Shown here piece by piece: positions 48,646-55,785 of a DNA stretch of 64,000 nt. The stretch covers positions 2,340,105-2,404,104 of the forward strand of contig NZ_CP096032.1 of NCBI RefSeq assembly GCF_023115425.1. The letters run 5' to 3'. The first letter of the stretch is position 1, and each line of letters begins with the position of its first letter. The DNA is from Synechococcus sp. A10-1-5-1 (GTDB lineage: Bacteria > Cyanobacteriota > Cyanobacteriia > PCC-6307 > Cyanobiaceae). The notes below the pieces were generated by a model that was not told the origin of the DNA, searched no databases, and worked only from the letters and a program-made list of their open reading frames with translations. The position numbers and the translations under genes were made by a program.

Positions 48646-48898
48646 TTAATGCTGATCCTGTTTGTCCATTAGTGCTATAGCCCTGGCAGGATTCGCAGGC
48701 TTGCTAGCTCATGAGGATGTGGCCCTGATCAAGTTGATTCTGATCCCGATATCCTCTCGCGGTTCAAAGGGTTGGACATTGGGTCCAGGGTCAGACTGGG
48801 ATCAGCCCTGAGCATGCAATGATTCGCAGCTGAGGGCGAATCGCGCCTCCTGAGGCGGAGTGGATGCTGCTTGAGGAGCTAATGAAGGGGATGTTCTC

Positions 48899-49111
48899 TC
48901 ATGCTTGGGTGTGAACCTTAAATTCTCTCGTTTCGCCTGCAATCGTCACGTCAAAAAACCAATCTCTTCCATCTGGGCTTCTCCGATTGACTTTCCATTG
49001 ATCAATGCGTTCACCTTGCAATGCCAAGTTCAGAGCATCCCCGCTGCATCCCGAGCACTCCACTTCTCGTGAATCAAAGTCAGTCGCAGAGACCAAAAAA
49101 AGACGTTTCAC
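48899..49111 (-). CDS. Small hypothetical protein
   Basis: 70 aa: MKRLFLVSATDFDSREVECSGCSGDALNLALQGERIDQWKVNRRSPDGRDWFFDVTIAGETREFKVHTQA. Beta-rich with a CSGCSG motif. Unrecognised. Confidence 0.55.
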   Translation of the reverse strand: MKRLFLVSATDFDSREVECSGCSGDALNLALQGERIDQWKVNRRSPDGRDWFFDVTIAGETREFKVHTQA

Positions 49112-49152
49112 CTGTGAACGCTCTTGTGAAGTTCTAGTCCAAGGTCACTGCT

Positions 49153-49317
49153 TTATGCGGTGGCCGAGCTTGAGTCACTGACGCTCTCAAGCTTTAAAGG
49201 ATCTGGGAAGCCAAGAGCGATTGTTTTGGCACGCTGGTAGAACTTGCTGTCAGTCGCTCCCGAATTCTCCAGCTCTGCAGCCAGCTTGCGCCAGTTGTTC
49301 AGTTCCTCTTGATCCAT
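49153..49317 (-). CDS. Small helical hypothetical protein
   Basis: 54 aa: MDQEELNNWRKLAAELENSG, ATDSKFYQRAKTIALGFPDP, LKLESVSDSSSATA. Helical N-terminal half. Unrecognised. Confidence 0.5.
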   Translation of the reverse strand: MDQEELNNWRKLAAELENSGATDSKFYQRAKTIALGFPDPLKLESVSDSSSATA

Positions 49318-49413
49318 CGGACTTAAAGCTGTGGCGGCGACGCTAGCGAGTCAGCCACGCCGTCATGGTTAAAGCCCAATCCCCCTGCTTGTCTTGCTCC
49401 AGGGCAGATCGGA

Positions 49414-49587
49414 TTATTTGCCGCAGTCGCAGCCGCACGCACCTGTTGGGTGGCAAGGTTCATTGTTTGGATGACCTAAGGCGCAAGCCTGAGAGCAGTA
49501 GCTCAGGCCATTGCGAACAACGGCTCCAACCTCAGGGACATCACATTTGCAGCGTGGGCAGGCGCATTTGGTCAGTACGGCGGGCAT
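49414..49587 (-). CDS. smtA: Bacterial metallothionein (SmtA/BmtA type)
   Basis: 57 aa with nine Cys and two His: KCACPRCKCDV, RNGLSYCSQACALGH, EPCH and GACGCDCGK. This follows the SmtA layout of Synechococcus (CxCxxCxC, YCSxxCAxGH, C-terminal CGCxC). Role known for the family: binding Zn and Cd in the cytoplasm. No SmtB-like repressor gene or clear 12-2-12 operator is visible next to it, which is unusual because smtA is often controlled by a neighbouring smtB. Confidence 0.88.
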   Translation of the reverse strand: MPAVLTKCACPRCKCDVPEVGAVVRNGLSYCSQACALGHPNNEPCHPTGACGCDCGK

Positions 49588-49787
49588 CTCTATCTGGCGG
49601 CTAACTCCGGTCTAAGCCAGGTCCTGCTGTTGCGACCATCAGGGTGTCGCGATGCCCTGACCTCTGTACCTCTGATGGTGGAGCTTTCGCCGCATGCTGG
49701 CCCCAAGCGACCAGCTGCCATCCCTTCTCCTGCTGTGGACGCGGGTCCCATCCACGGTCACAGTTTGAGTGAGTCACGCACGAACTC

Positions 49788-50030
49788 ATGGCGAATCCAA
49801 GGGATCTGATCAACGCTCACCTCTATCCCGTGCTCGCGGCGCTGGCAACGCTCTTCCTTGGGATAGGAATGGTTAACACCATTAAGGCCAACCACAAGCT
49901 TGGTGTCATTGCTGAGCAGGCAGCTCTGTTCAATAGCTGCGTCGCTGTTCATCTCGAAGAGAACAGCGCTTACGTCCCTGATGAAGTTGTTAGCCACTGC
50001 AACGGCGGGGCAGAGCCAACTGTGCGCTGA
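49788..50030 (+). CDS. Membrane protein with one span
   Basis: 80 aa: MANPRDLINAHLYPVLAALATLFLGIGMVNTIKANHKLGVIAEQAALFNSCVAVHLEENSAYVPDEVVSHCNGG. One helix near the N-terminus, two Cys in the distal part. Unrecognised. Confidence 0.6.
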   Translation: MANPRDLINAHLYPVLAALATLFLGIGMVNTIKANHKLGVIAEQAALFNSCVAVHLEENSAYVPDEVVSHCNGGAEPTVR

Positions 50031-50045
50031 GCCATTGCTGCTGGT

Positions 50046-50160
50046 GGTGGCGCAGCCGCTAGGACGAGCGGGGTGGTGAGGACCAGCTCAGGCTCGTGGG
50101 CTGCGCACTTTGACGGTCATGGCCGATCAACTCTTCAGGTTCATCAGTAGTTGTGCTCAA
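50046..50160. repeat. Repeat family B, copy 1
   Basis: About 115 bp similar to 53009-53123: GGTGGCG...CTAGGAC(G/A)AGC, GGACC(A/G)GCTC(A/T)GGCTCGTGG, GGTTCATCAGTAGTTGTGCTCA versus GGGCATCGGTAGTTCTGCTCA. About 70 percent identical by eye. Intergenic; no gene assigned. Confidence 0.55.
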
Positions 50161-50219
50161 CAGTTCCGTGTCGCCATGAGCCATGACTAAGGGGTGTCAT
50201 GCAGGCACATTGAGGGAAG

Positions 50220-50246
50220 AAGCCGGGTTGGTGACCGGCTTTTTTC
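50220..50246 (+). terminator. Rho-independent terminator
   Basis: AGCCGG / CCGGCT stem with an 8-base loop and TTTTTT. Ends the transcript containing 49788-50030 or repeat B copy 1. Confidence 0.8.
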
Positions 50247-50319
50247 ATGCTCCTGAAGCGCAAGTGCGCATGGCGAGCTTGACGCCCCGAGCTAGAACGT
50301 CTGTACTAGCTCGCCTCCG

Positions 50320-50667
50320 ATGGCTTCTGATCCGCTGTTCCTTCAAGTCCAGGTTGGCGATTGCGTCCTGGTCGAGCCCCATGGGGCCGAGTGGTGGGTT
50401 GGTCAGGTCCTGCACTGTGAGGGTGGAGCCCGCTGTCAGGCCAACTCCTTCTTCCAGATCGCTGATGTCGACACCGGCCGGATCCAAACCGTGAACCCCA
50501 ACATCGTCACGGGCATCGTCCACAAGGGGAAGATGGAGCCGGTGGAGTCGCAGGCGCACAAGCCGCGAGTTCTTCAGGCCCGCAATCGGCAGAGCAAGTC
50601 CACTCAGGCGCCTGCCAATGCTGTCCACCGGACAGTGGAGATCGGCATCCTCGGCAAGGCGATCTAG
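50320..50667 (+). CDS. DUF3104-like protein
   Basis: 115 aa: FLQVQVGDCVLVEPHGAEWWVGQVLHCEGGARCQANSFFQIADVDTGRIQTVNPNIVTGIVH matches the picocyanobacterial DUF3104 pattern (GDxVxVxxxGxEWWVGxVxxCEGGAR). An SH3-like small beta barrel is likely. Function unknown. Confidence 0.75.
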   Translation: MASDPLFLQVQVGDCVLVEPHGAEWWVGQVLHCEGGARCQANSFFQIADVDTGRIQTVNPNIVTGIVHKGKMEPVESQAHKPRVLQARNRQSKSTQAPANAVHRTVEIGILGKAI

Positions 50668-50714
50668 GAGAACCACTCGAGCCTCTGCCCCGGGCCTTCG
50701 ATGGGAAAGGTGCT

Positions 50715-51005
50715 CTACCGCCGCACTCGACCTACTCCGTATCCGACTGCGAGGCCGGCAGCGCCGCTGGTGAGTCCAATGGCAAGTGCTCGCCGGTCGA
50801 CTTCGCTCATCCGGCCAACGCTCACAACCGCTACCGCGCTGAGGATTAAGCCGATGACTGCAACGGCTACCGCCTCGAAGCTGCCTGACTTCTGGGCCTT
50901 CCCGCTGGACGGCCCTGTTTTGACAATCGCCTTGCGCGTTTGACCTTGTTCCTTGTCAAGTTCGCACTGGAGGTCGCGGATGTCCTTTTGAGGGTTTGTG
51001 CTCAC
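50715..51005 (-). CDS. Small membrane protein
   Basis: 96 aa from GTG 51005: polar, charged N-terminus (NPQKDIRDLQCELDKEQGQTRKAIVKTG) and two helices (AVAVAVIGLILSAVAVVSVG, ALAIGLTSGAAGLAVGYGVG). Divergent from 50998-51387 with overlapping start codons, which is unusual. Start weakly supported. Confidence 0.5.
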   Translation of the reverse strand: MSTNPQKDIRDLQCELDKEQGQTRKAIVKTGPSSGKAQKSGSFEAVAVAVIGLILSAVAVVSVGRMSEVDRRALAIGLTSGAAGLAVGYGVGRVRR

Positions 51006-51387
51006 GGGGGGCGTGGCCTGTGCCCCCAGCCTTGCTGCCCTCTGCCCAGATGGCAAGAAACTTAGAGAGTTGGCGACTCGCGTGCGAGCCGCGCTGGAAC
51101 CATTCAAAGCGTTCAGCCTGCAAGGGCAGTTGCGGACGCTCTGCACCCGTAATAGCGGTGTCGAGTTGTGGATCACCGGCAAGAAATCCAAGGGTGAGCA
51201 CACCGCTGCGGAGTGGATGCTGCTCGAGGCTGAGATCAGGAAAGCCAGGCGCACGGCTTGGCGCTGTTTTGGCTGGCCTTGGCGAATGACCCCATATGGG
51301 GCTATCGGTGTTGCGCTGACCAGATCGACAGTGACTTCAACCTCGAGAGGGGGGAGCCTGAGATACGCCCCCCCGCACTTCTTTTGA
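50998..51387 (+). CDS. Hypothetical protein running into hairpin leader
   Basis: 129 aa from GTG 50998: GKKLRELATRVRAALEPFKAFSLQGQLRTLCTRNSGVELWITGKKSKGEHTAAEWMLLEAEIRKARRTAWRCFGW is coherent; the last 33 residues are read through the hairpin module at 51290, so the natural end may once have been the TGA there in another frame. Confidence 0.45.
   Translation: MLTGGVACAPSLAALCPDGKKLRELATRVRAALEPFKAFSLQGQLRTLCTRNSGVELWITGKKSKGEHTAAEWMLLEAEIRKARRTAWRCFGWPWRMTPYGAIGVALTRSTVTSTSRGGSLRYAPPHFF
51290..51358 (+). promoter_or_regulatory. Hairpin leader module, degenerate copy at 51.3 kb
   Basis: CCCCATATGGGG (51290-51301) then CTATCGG and, about 57 bases later, GGGGGGAGCCTGAGATAC, which aligns with GGAGGGGCCTGATGTTC of the next module but has lost the ATG. 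A decayed duplicate. Confidence 0.45.
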
Positions 51388-51402
51388 TCGAGGGGATCTC
51401 GT

Positions 51403-51555
51403 ATGACAGAAACAGAAAGCGAGGCGCTATTCAACGGTGGCTGGAATGTTGTCCCCTTGGACGTCAGCCCAGAGGACAGCGCACAGCGAAAGCGCTTTAT
51501 TCGTCAGTCTCATTTAGGTGCAAAAGGTCGCCCTCAACCCCAAGAGCAGGAATGA
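51403..51555 (+). CDS. Small acidic hypothetical protein
   Basis: 50 aa: MTETESEALFNGGWNVVPLD, VSPEDSAQRKRFIRQSHLGA, KGRPQPQEQE. GAGGGG before the ATG. Stop overlaps the next ORF start (ATGA). Confidence 0.5.
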   Translation: MTETESEALFNGGWNVVPLDVSPEDSAQRKRFIRQSHLGAKGRPQPQEQE

Positions 51556-51638
51556 CCTCAGTTGCCCACCGCATGAGGTATGGAGAGGTGCTTTCTGGCA
51601 TCTTCTTGGTACTGACTCTGAATGACTTGGCAATTTGA
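51552..51638 (+). CDS. 28-aa peptide coupled to previous gene
   Basis: MTSVAHRMRYGEVLSGIFLV, then LTLNDLAI; its TGA lies directly against the next hairpin. Small and uncertain. Confidence 0.3.
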   Translation: MTSVAHRMRYGEVLSGIFLVLTLNDLAI

Positions 51639-51707
51639 CCCCATTTGGGGCTATCGCCAACACGGCCATCAGTTTTTAACTGGTATGACTCCGAAAGGAG
51701 GGGCCTG
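51639..51707 (+). promoter_or_regulatory. Hairpin leader module, copy at 51.6 kb
   Basis: CCCCATTTGGGG (51639-51650) directly after a TGA, CTATCGCC, then AAAGGAGGGG and ATG at 51708, 57 bases after the hairpin. Confidence 0.5.
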
Positions 51708-51899
51708 ATGTTCATCCCCCCTGACACTTTCCGGTGGGCAGGGGGATTTTTATTGACGGTCACAACAAACCCTCAGCGGAACTGGTGGGTTGCTGAAGGG
51801 CTCGCCGGTGGCATGGCCGGATGGACTCCGCTCAGATGGAGGTGCTCAAGTGCGCCTCTCTTTCAGTTATGGCTGAGGGCAGTCAATGCAATGAAGTGA
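51708..51899 (+). CDS. Small hypothetical protein
   Basis: 63 aa from ATG 51708, with a strong AAAGGAGGGG: MFIPPDTFRWAGGFLLTVTTNPQRNWWVAEGLAGGMAGWTPLRWRCSSAPLFQLWL. Trp-rich. Followed at its stop by another hairpin module. Unrecognised. Confidence 0.5.
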   Translation: MFIPPDTFRWAGGFLLTVTTNPQRNWWVAEGLAGGMAGWTPLRWRCSSAPLFQLWLRAVNAMK

Positions 51900-51902
51900 T
51901 TG

Positions 51903-51970
51903 CCCCTATATGGGGGTATCGGTATGTTCTGCTCTGTCCAAGGATTGCATCACCAAAGAGGAGAGGTGTC
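51903..51970 (+). promoter_or_regulatory. Hairpin leader module, copy at 51.9 kb
   Basis: CCCC TATAT GGGG (51903-51915) after a TGA, GTATCGG, then AGAGGAGAGG and ATG at 51971, about 55 bases after the hairpin. Confidence 0.5.
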
Positions 51971-52153
51971 ATGGCTCCATCCTCAATCAAAAATCATCCA
52001 CAGACTTGTGACGGTAGAACATGCCTCAAATGGTCTCGTGATGGATCTCTGTCTATCATAGATAAGCAAGAGATCTTAAGACGTCTTTGTGCGCTTGATC
52101 CTGAATTCTCGCGCTCTACAGATTGCATGAGCCTTTCAGGACCGACTGAATAA
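51971..52153 (+). CDS. Small CxGxTCxKW protein, paralogue of 31088-31270
   Basis: 60 aa: MAPSSIKNHPQTCDGRTCLKWSRDGSLSIIDKQEILRRLCALDPEFSRSTDCMSL. Shares CxGxTC(M/L)KW and the following helix with 31088-31270. Three bases from the next gene. Function unknown; the two Cys could bind metal or form a disulfide. Confidence 0.55.
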   Translation: MAPSSIKNHPQTCDGRTCLKWSRDGSLSIIDKQEILRRLCALDPEFSRSTDCMSLSGPTE

Positions 52154-52156
52154 ACC

Positions 52157-52336
52157 ATGGAATTACCCGCTGGCATCGCTAAGAAAATCTCTCACCTGGA
52201 GGATTCCGAACATGAGTTAATCGCTGCGCTCAATCGTGTCAGAGAAGAGAAGGCGAGGTTGGTCTCTTTGCTCGGCAAGCTTCCTGGTCATCAAGCTCTT
52301 CCCTTGGGAAGTCTGGCGCCTGCGTCAGCTCCCTAA
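52157..52336 (+). CDS. Small coiled-coil-like protein
   Basis: 59 aa: ISHLEDSEHELIAALNRVREEKARLVSLLGKLPGHQALPLG is a heptad-like helix; Pro/Ala tail. Probably co-transcribed with 51971-52153. 52337-52516 has no gene. Confidence 0.5.
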   Translation: MELPAGIAKKISHLEDSEHELIAALNRVREEKARLVSLLGKLPGHQALPLGSLAPASAP

Positions 52337-52516
52337 TTCACCGCCCAGTTGTCGGAATTATTATCGGGTGTGCGATGGCGAGCTCTTCCTGTTTGGAGAG
52401 TGCTCGTAGGGCTTGTTCCATCTCCACTGTTGTGACGGCTGACTGAGAAGCGGAGCGACAAGAGCGTATGGACCCAACACTTTTGGCTTGATTTGACCAG
52501 GCCCTAGGTGCTTGTG

Positions 52517-52759
52517 CTAACGGCCTTTCTCTCGCTTGAACGTGTAGCAGCCTCCGTGGTAGCCAGTAAACGGCTGGGAGTACGTCACCAACTCCCAGCC
52601 GTCATCGCCGAGCTCGTTCATCACCCCACCAAGGGTGATGTCCGGACGCGGCCTTGATCTGAAGATGATTTGTCGTTGATCAAGCCAGAGCTCTTCGATT
52701 TCTCCTGTCCAGCTTTTGCCTCGTGGGATGAATCGCAGTTGCGTGTACTCCCACTTCAT
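52517..52759 (-). CDS. DUF4177-like small protein
   Basis: 80 aa: MKWEYTQLRFIPRGKSWTGE...ITLGGVMNELGDDGWELVTYSQPFTGYHGGCYTFKR. The WEY start and LGxDGWELV are the DUF4177 hallmarks. Small alpha/beta protein of unknown role. Upstream 52760-53368 has no gene; it contains a minus-strand terminator and repeat B copy 2. Confidence 0.7.
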   Translation of the reverse strand: MKWEYTQLRFIPRGKSWTGEIEELWLDQRQIIFRSRPRPDITLGGVMNELGDDGWELVTYSQPFTGYHGGCYTFKREKGR

Positions 52760-52971
52760 GTGCGGATTGCTCAGATGAAGAGCCCATCTTCCCACTTCGC
52801 ACGATTCCAAGTGAAGTGGATTGCAACTCCTGCAATATCTCCCAACGCCACCGCTCGTCATTCGGGAACGTTGTGGTGTAGCCGTTGAGCGATACCTTCT
52901 CTTGGGTCGGGGCGCGACGACAGCTGTGTCCTCGGTGGTTACGGCCTTGGTTGCCTCAGCGGTGCAGGCAT

Positions 52972-52996
52972 AAAAAACGCTCCTAGCAGGAGCGCT
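52972..52996 (-). terminator. Minus-strand Rho-independent terminator
   Basis: On the minus strand CGCTCCT GCT AGGAGCG TTTTTT. No protein gene ends just upstream of it; the nearest upstream sequence is repeat B copy 2, which might therefore be transcribed. Confidence 0.75.
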
Positions 52997-53008
52997 TGGG
53001 TTGTGTTT

Positions 53009-53123
53009 GGTGGCGGTGCCTCTAGGACAAGCAAGGCGGTAAGGACCGGCTCTGGCTCGTGGACGGCGCACCAAGACTTTCATCGCCGACTTCAATCGTG
53101 AAGGGCATCGGTAGTTCTGCTCA
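53009..53123. repeat. Repeat family B, copy 2
   Basis: Second copy of the 115-bp repeat at 50046-50160. On the minus strand it leads directly into the terminator at 52996-52972. Confidence 0.55.
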
Positions 53124-53368
53124 GATTTTCTTCGTGCCTTGAGCGTGGACGCCTTCTTGCTGATGACAGCCGCTGTCGTCCATGGGAACAGGGTGATCAG
53201 GACTTGGTCGGTGAGTGGCTCCCTTTCAGCGGCAGAGGAGCAGGCCTCGTCGTGCCGCATGTGAGTGGTGTGCGGTGGCCGAAGCGTCTTATTCGCCCTG
53301 TCTCGCTGAGGCGCCGACTTGACCTAAAAACTCCATGAATATGTATATAAAGTAGTTGTAACTGTGGG

Positions 53369-53524
53369 CTATTCTTTATCTGAAATCTTTTCGGCGAGTA
53401 GCTTTGCCGCTAACTCTTCAAGGGTGACGCCAAGCTCCTCAGCCTTGGCGCGCAACCAGTCATGCCCGCCCTTTTCGAGTTGTACGACGATCTCAGCAGC
53501 GCGATCCAAGTCGAGTGAGGCCAC
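53369..53524 (-). CDS. Small helical protein downstream of RHH gene
   Basis: 51 aa from GTG 53524: MASLDLDRAAEIVVQLEKGG, HDWLRAKAEELGVTLEELAAKLLAEKISDKE. The EELGVxxEEL...LLAE end resembles small DNA-binding or antitoxin-like proteins. 21 bases after the RHH gene on the same strand. Confidence 0.5.
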   Translation of the reverse strand: MASLDLDRAAEIVVQLEKGGHDWLRAKAEELGVTLEELAAKLLAEKISDKE

Positions 53525-53545
53525 TAGTTGACCTAGATTGTATAG

Positions 53546-53740
53546 CTAGCCTCTTAGACCAAGCTTCTCTTCGAGTCTCGAAAGGCGCTCTTCGACGTTC
53601 AGTGCCTTGTGCTCTGCAATGGCCTGTTCAAGAGTCTTAGATACAAACTCAGTGGTGGTCAGGCCTTCTCGGATCGAATGAGATTTGATTTTCTGAAGGA
53701 GGTCAACATCAATTTTGATGTTCAGCTGGACTTTTTGCAT
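53546..53740 (-). CDS. Ribbon-helix-helix protein (antitoxin-like)
   Basis: 64 aa from ATG 53740: MQKVQLNIKIDVDLLQKIKSHSIREGLTTTEFVSKTLEQAIAEHKA is an RHH domain; the tail (LNVEERLSRLEEKLGLRG) is a short coiled coil. It lies about 210 bases past the 3' end of tRNA-Pro, a position typical of integrated-element genes. Confidence 0.6.
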   Translation of the reverse strand: MQKVQLNIKIDVDLLQKIKSHSIREGLTTTEFVSKTLEQAIAEHKALNVEERLSRLEEKLGLRG

Positions 53741-53951
53741 CTGCTGACTCTGTCTCCCCAACGCTAGCGGGGTGAGTCCTTTCACCTGGAGCCCTCGCCC
53801 ACTTTCCATCGCGAAAGGGCTTTGCTTTGATCGAATGAAGTCCTGAAAAGGATTTGACTTAGGTCGCTTCAGGAGTGCAAGACAACTCTCCAGGCACCAG
53901 TTGGGGGCCAGATTGGGAACCTCGCGTACGAGGTTGAACCCAAGCAATCAA

Positions 53952-54025
53952 TCGGGGCGACAGGATTCGAACCTGCGACCTAGTGCTCCCAAAGCACCCG
54001 CGCTACCAAGCTGCGCCACGCCCCG
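53952..54025 (-). tRNA. trnP-UGG: tRNA-Pro (anticodon UGG)
   Basis: 74 nt without encoded CCA. Acceptor CGGGGCG/CGCCCCG, T-arm CAGGTTCGAATCCTG, anticodon stem GGTGC/GCACT-type with loop TTTGGGA, giving UGG at 34-36; discriminator A. The 3' end faces the accessory region to the left. No second copy of its 3' end was found in the window. Confidence 0.95.
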
Positions 54026-54109
54026 TATGAGTGGAGCTTACCGGTCGATCCGGAGGGCTGGCAGCGTCGGCAGGTGCCGTTACAACGGGCCCGCAGTGTT
54101 CTCCCCTCC

Positions 54110-54769
54110 ATGGGATTCGACCCGGTTCGAGCTGTTGCTGTTGTCGTGGGGTTGGTCGTGGGCGCCTTGCCCCTGCGCGCTGCTGACCTCCCCGAGAAGC
54201 CCCTGCGCATTCCCGCTGATACCCCTGTTGCCGACCTGACACCAGAGCTGGGAATCACCGGGGCGATGCCGGATGCCTTGGCCTGGCCCCTGCGCCCCGG
54301 TCAGCCGATTCGGGTGGTCTATCCGCTGGCGGTCAAAGCCAGTGAGGTGGACCCCTACGGCTGGCGCTATTCCAGCTCCCGTGGGGTCTGGCGGATGCAT
54401 GCCGGCCAGGACCTGGTGGCTCCCGCTGGGACCCCCGTTCTGGCGATGCTTCCGGGCCGCGTGGTCCTGGCGGAGCCGATCGATGGCTATGGCCTGACCG
54501 TGGTCCTGGACCATGGCCGCGGTTGGCAGAGCCTCTATGCCCACCTGCAAAGTGCCAACGTCCGTCAGGGCGACTTTTTGACGGCCGCCTCCACCCTTGG
54601 CTTGGTTGGCCAGAGCGGCCGAGCCAGTGGTCCCCATCTCCATGTGGAGCTGCGCCAACGTCAGGGTGAGCAGATGCTGGCCCTCGATCCCACTCCTGTT
54701 CTGGATCAGGCCACACGCCTGCTGCCGCTTGCTCCGCCCCCCTTGGCGGAAGCCCGCGTTCAACCTTGA
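54110..54769 (+). CDS. M23 peptidase (LytM-like), exported
   Basis: 219 aa from ATG 54110: hydrophobic signal (AVAVVVGLVVGALPLRAAD). Catalytic Zn motifs HAGQDL (about 97), LYAHL and GPHLHVEL (about 176), with a canonical GxxxGxxGxTG-like region (GLVGQSGRASG). Family role: cleavage of peptidoglycan peptide links in the periplasm. Its stop overlaps the TTG start of the AlkB gene. Confidence 0.9.
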   Translation: MGFDPVRAVAVVVGLVVGALPLRAADLPEKPLRIPADTPVADLTPELGITGAMPDALAWPLRPGQPIRVVYPLAVKASEVDPYGWRYSSSRGVWRMHAGQDLVAPAGTPVLAMLPGRVVLAEPIDGYGLTVVLDHGRGWQSLYAHLQSANVRQGDFLTAASTLGLVGQSGRASGPHLHVELRQRQGEQMLALDPTPVLDQATRLLPLAPPPLAEARVQP

Positions 54770-55455
54770 TCACGATTGAGCGCCCGGGCCTGAGGCTCCG
54801 CCATGGCTCTGCCTGGCTCCAAGCCCATGGGGTCGAGACCGCGGCGCTGCGTCAGTGCCTGGTTCAAGAGGTTCCTTGGGAGCAGCCCCTGGTACGGGTC
54901 TTTGGCAAGCAGCACCCCACGCCACGCCTGACCTGCTGGATGGCCGACCCCGGCTGCAGCTACCGCTACAGCGGCCAGGTGCAGCCGATTACCCCCTGGA
55001 CTCCCTCAGTGCAGGCGCTCAGGGATCTGTTGGAGCACGAGTTGGGGGTTCGCTTCAACAGCCTGCTGCTCAATCGCTACCGCAGCGGAGCCGATCGCAT
55101 GGGCTGGCATGCCGATGACGAACCGGAACTCGACAACAACGCTCCCATCGCCTCCTTCAGTCTCGGCGTACCCCGCGATCTGCGCTTTCGGCCCCGCTCT
55201 GCGGGCGAGGCGCCTTTTTCGGTCTGCCTTGATGACGGTGATCTCTTGGTGATGGATCCGCCCACCCAGGCCCACTGGCAGCACGCCCTTCCGGCGCGCG
55301 CTCGGGTCAAGACCGAGCGGATCAATCTCACCTTTCGGCGGATTCAGCCCAGAACGGCGATGCAGTCGATTTCCACCCGGGCGGCCTTCGGTAGTGCCGC
55401 CACCTCGACGCAGGCCCGAGCCGGGGAGACCCCCTCTCCGAAGACCTCGGCGTAG
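54766..55455 (+). CDS. alkB: AlkB-like 2-oxoglutarate/Fe(II) dioxygenase
   Basis: 229 aa, TTG start overlapping the M23 stop. Iron and 2-oxoglutarate motifs: HADDEPEL (HxD), AHWQHALP (distal His) and RINLTFRRI (Arg residues). NRYRSGADRMGWHADDE is typical of AlkB homologues that repair alkylated bases. The last 37 codons lie antisense to ridA; the conserved fold ends at about residue 195, so the tail may be dispensable. Confidence 0.88.
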   Translation: MITIERPGLRLRHGSAWLQAHGVETAALRQCLVQEVPWEQPLVRVFGKQHPTPRLTCWMADPGCSYRYSGQVQPITPWTPSVQALRDLLEHELGVRFNSLLLNRYRSGADRMGWHADDEPELDNNAPIASFSLGVPRDLRFRPRSAGEAPFSVCLDDGDLLVMDPPTQAHWQHALPARARVKTERINLTFRRIQPRTAMQSISTRAAFGSAATSTQARAGETPSPKTSA

Positions 55456-55742
55456 AGCGCGTTCACCTTGGCGAAGTCGCCCAGATCGGCCAGGAATACT
55501 GTGGTGCGCACCACCTGCTGAGGCGTGCAGCCGGCTTCCTTGAGTACCGCCTGCAGGTTGCTCAGCACCTGCCGGGTCTCCGCTTCCACATCACCGCCTC
55601 CGACCATCGCGCCGGTGCTCGGATCCAGGGCGATCTGGCCGGAGCAATAGAGCATCCCACCAGCCTTCACGGCCTGGTTGTAGGGGCCCACCGGTGCTGG
55701 AGCTGCTGCGGTTGTTACCGCCTCAATCGCTGGAAGGGTCAT
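55344..55742 (-). CDS. ridA: RidA family enamine/imine deaminase
   Basis: 132 aa: PVGPYNQAVKAGGMLYCSGQIALDPSTGAMV, VLSNLQAVLKEAGCTPQQVVRTTVFLADLGDFAKVNALYAEVF and SPARACVEVAALPKAARVEIDCIAVLG are all RidA signatures, including the conserved Arg. Role: hydrolysis of reactive enamines from PLP enzymes. Overlaps the AlkB reading frame tail-to-tail by 112 bases. Confidence 0.95.
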   Translation of the reverse strand: MTLPAIEAVTTAAAPAPVGPYNQAVKAGGMLYCSGQIALDPSTGAMVGGGDVEAETRQVLSNLQAVLKEAGCTPQQVVRTTVFLADLGDFAKVNALYAEVFGEGVSPARACVEVAALPKAARVEIDCIAVLG

Positions 55743-55785
55743 TGCACGAGAGGATGTGGCGCCGAGCCTATGGCGAACCCGCTGA

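Noticed and set aside
49601..49997. Minus-strand frames at 49601-49813 and 49758-49997
   Set aside because: Opposite or beside the better-supported 49788-50030 gene; no recognisable domain.
51497..51763. 88-codon minus-strand frame
   Set aside because: Antisense across a hairpin leader and two small ORFs with good RBS.
53952..54025. tRNA-Pro as attachment site of the integrase at 4-5 kb
   Set aside because: The integrase lies 49 kb away and no repeat of the tRNA 3' end is seen near either location; the target of that integrase remains unknown.
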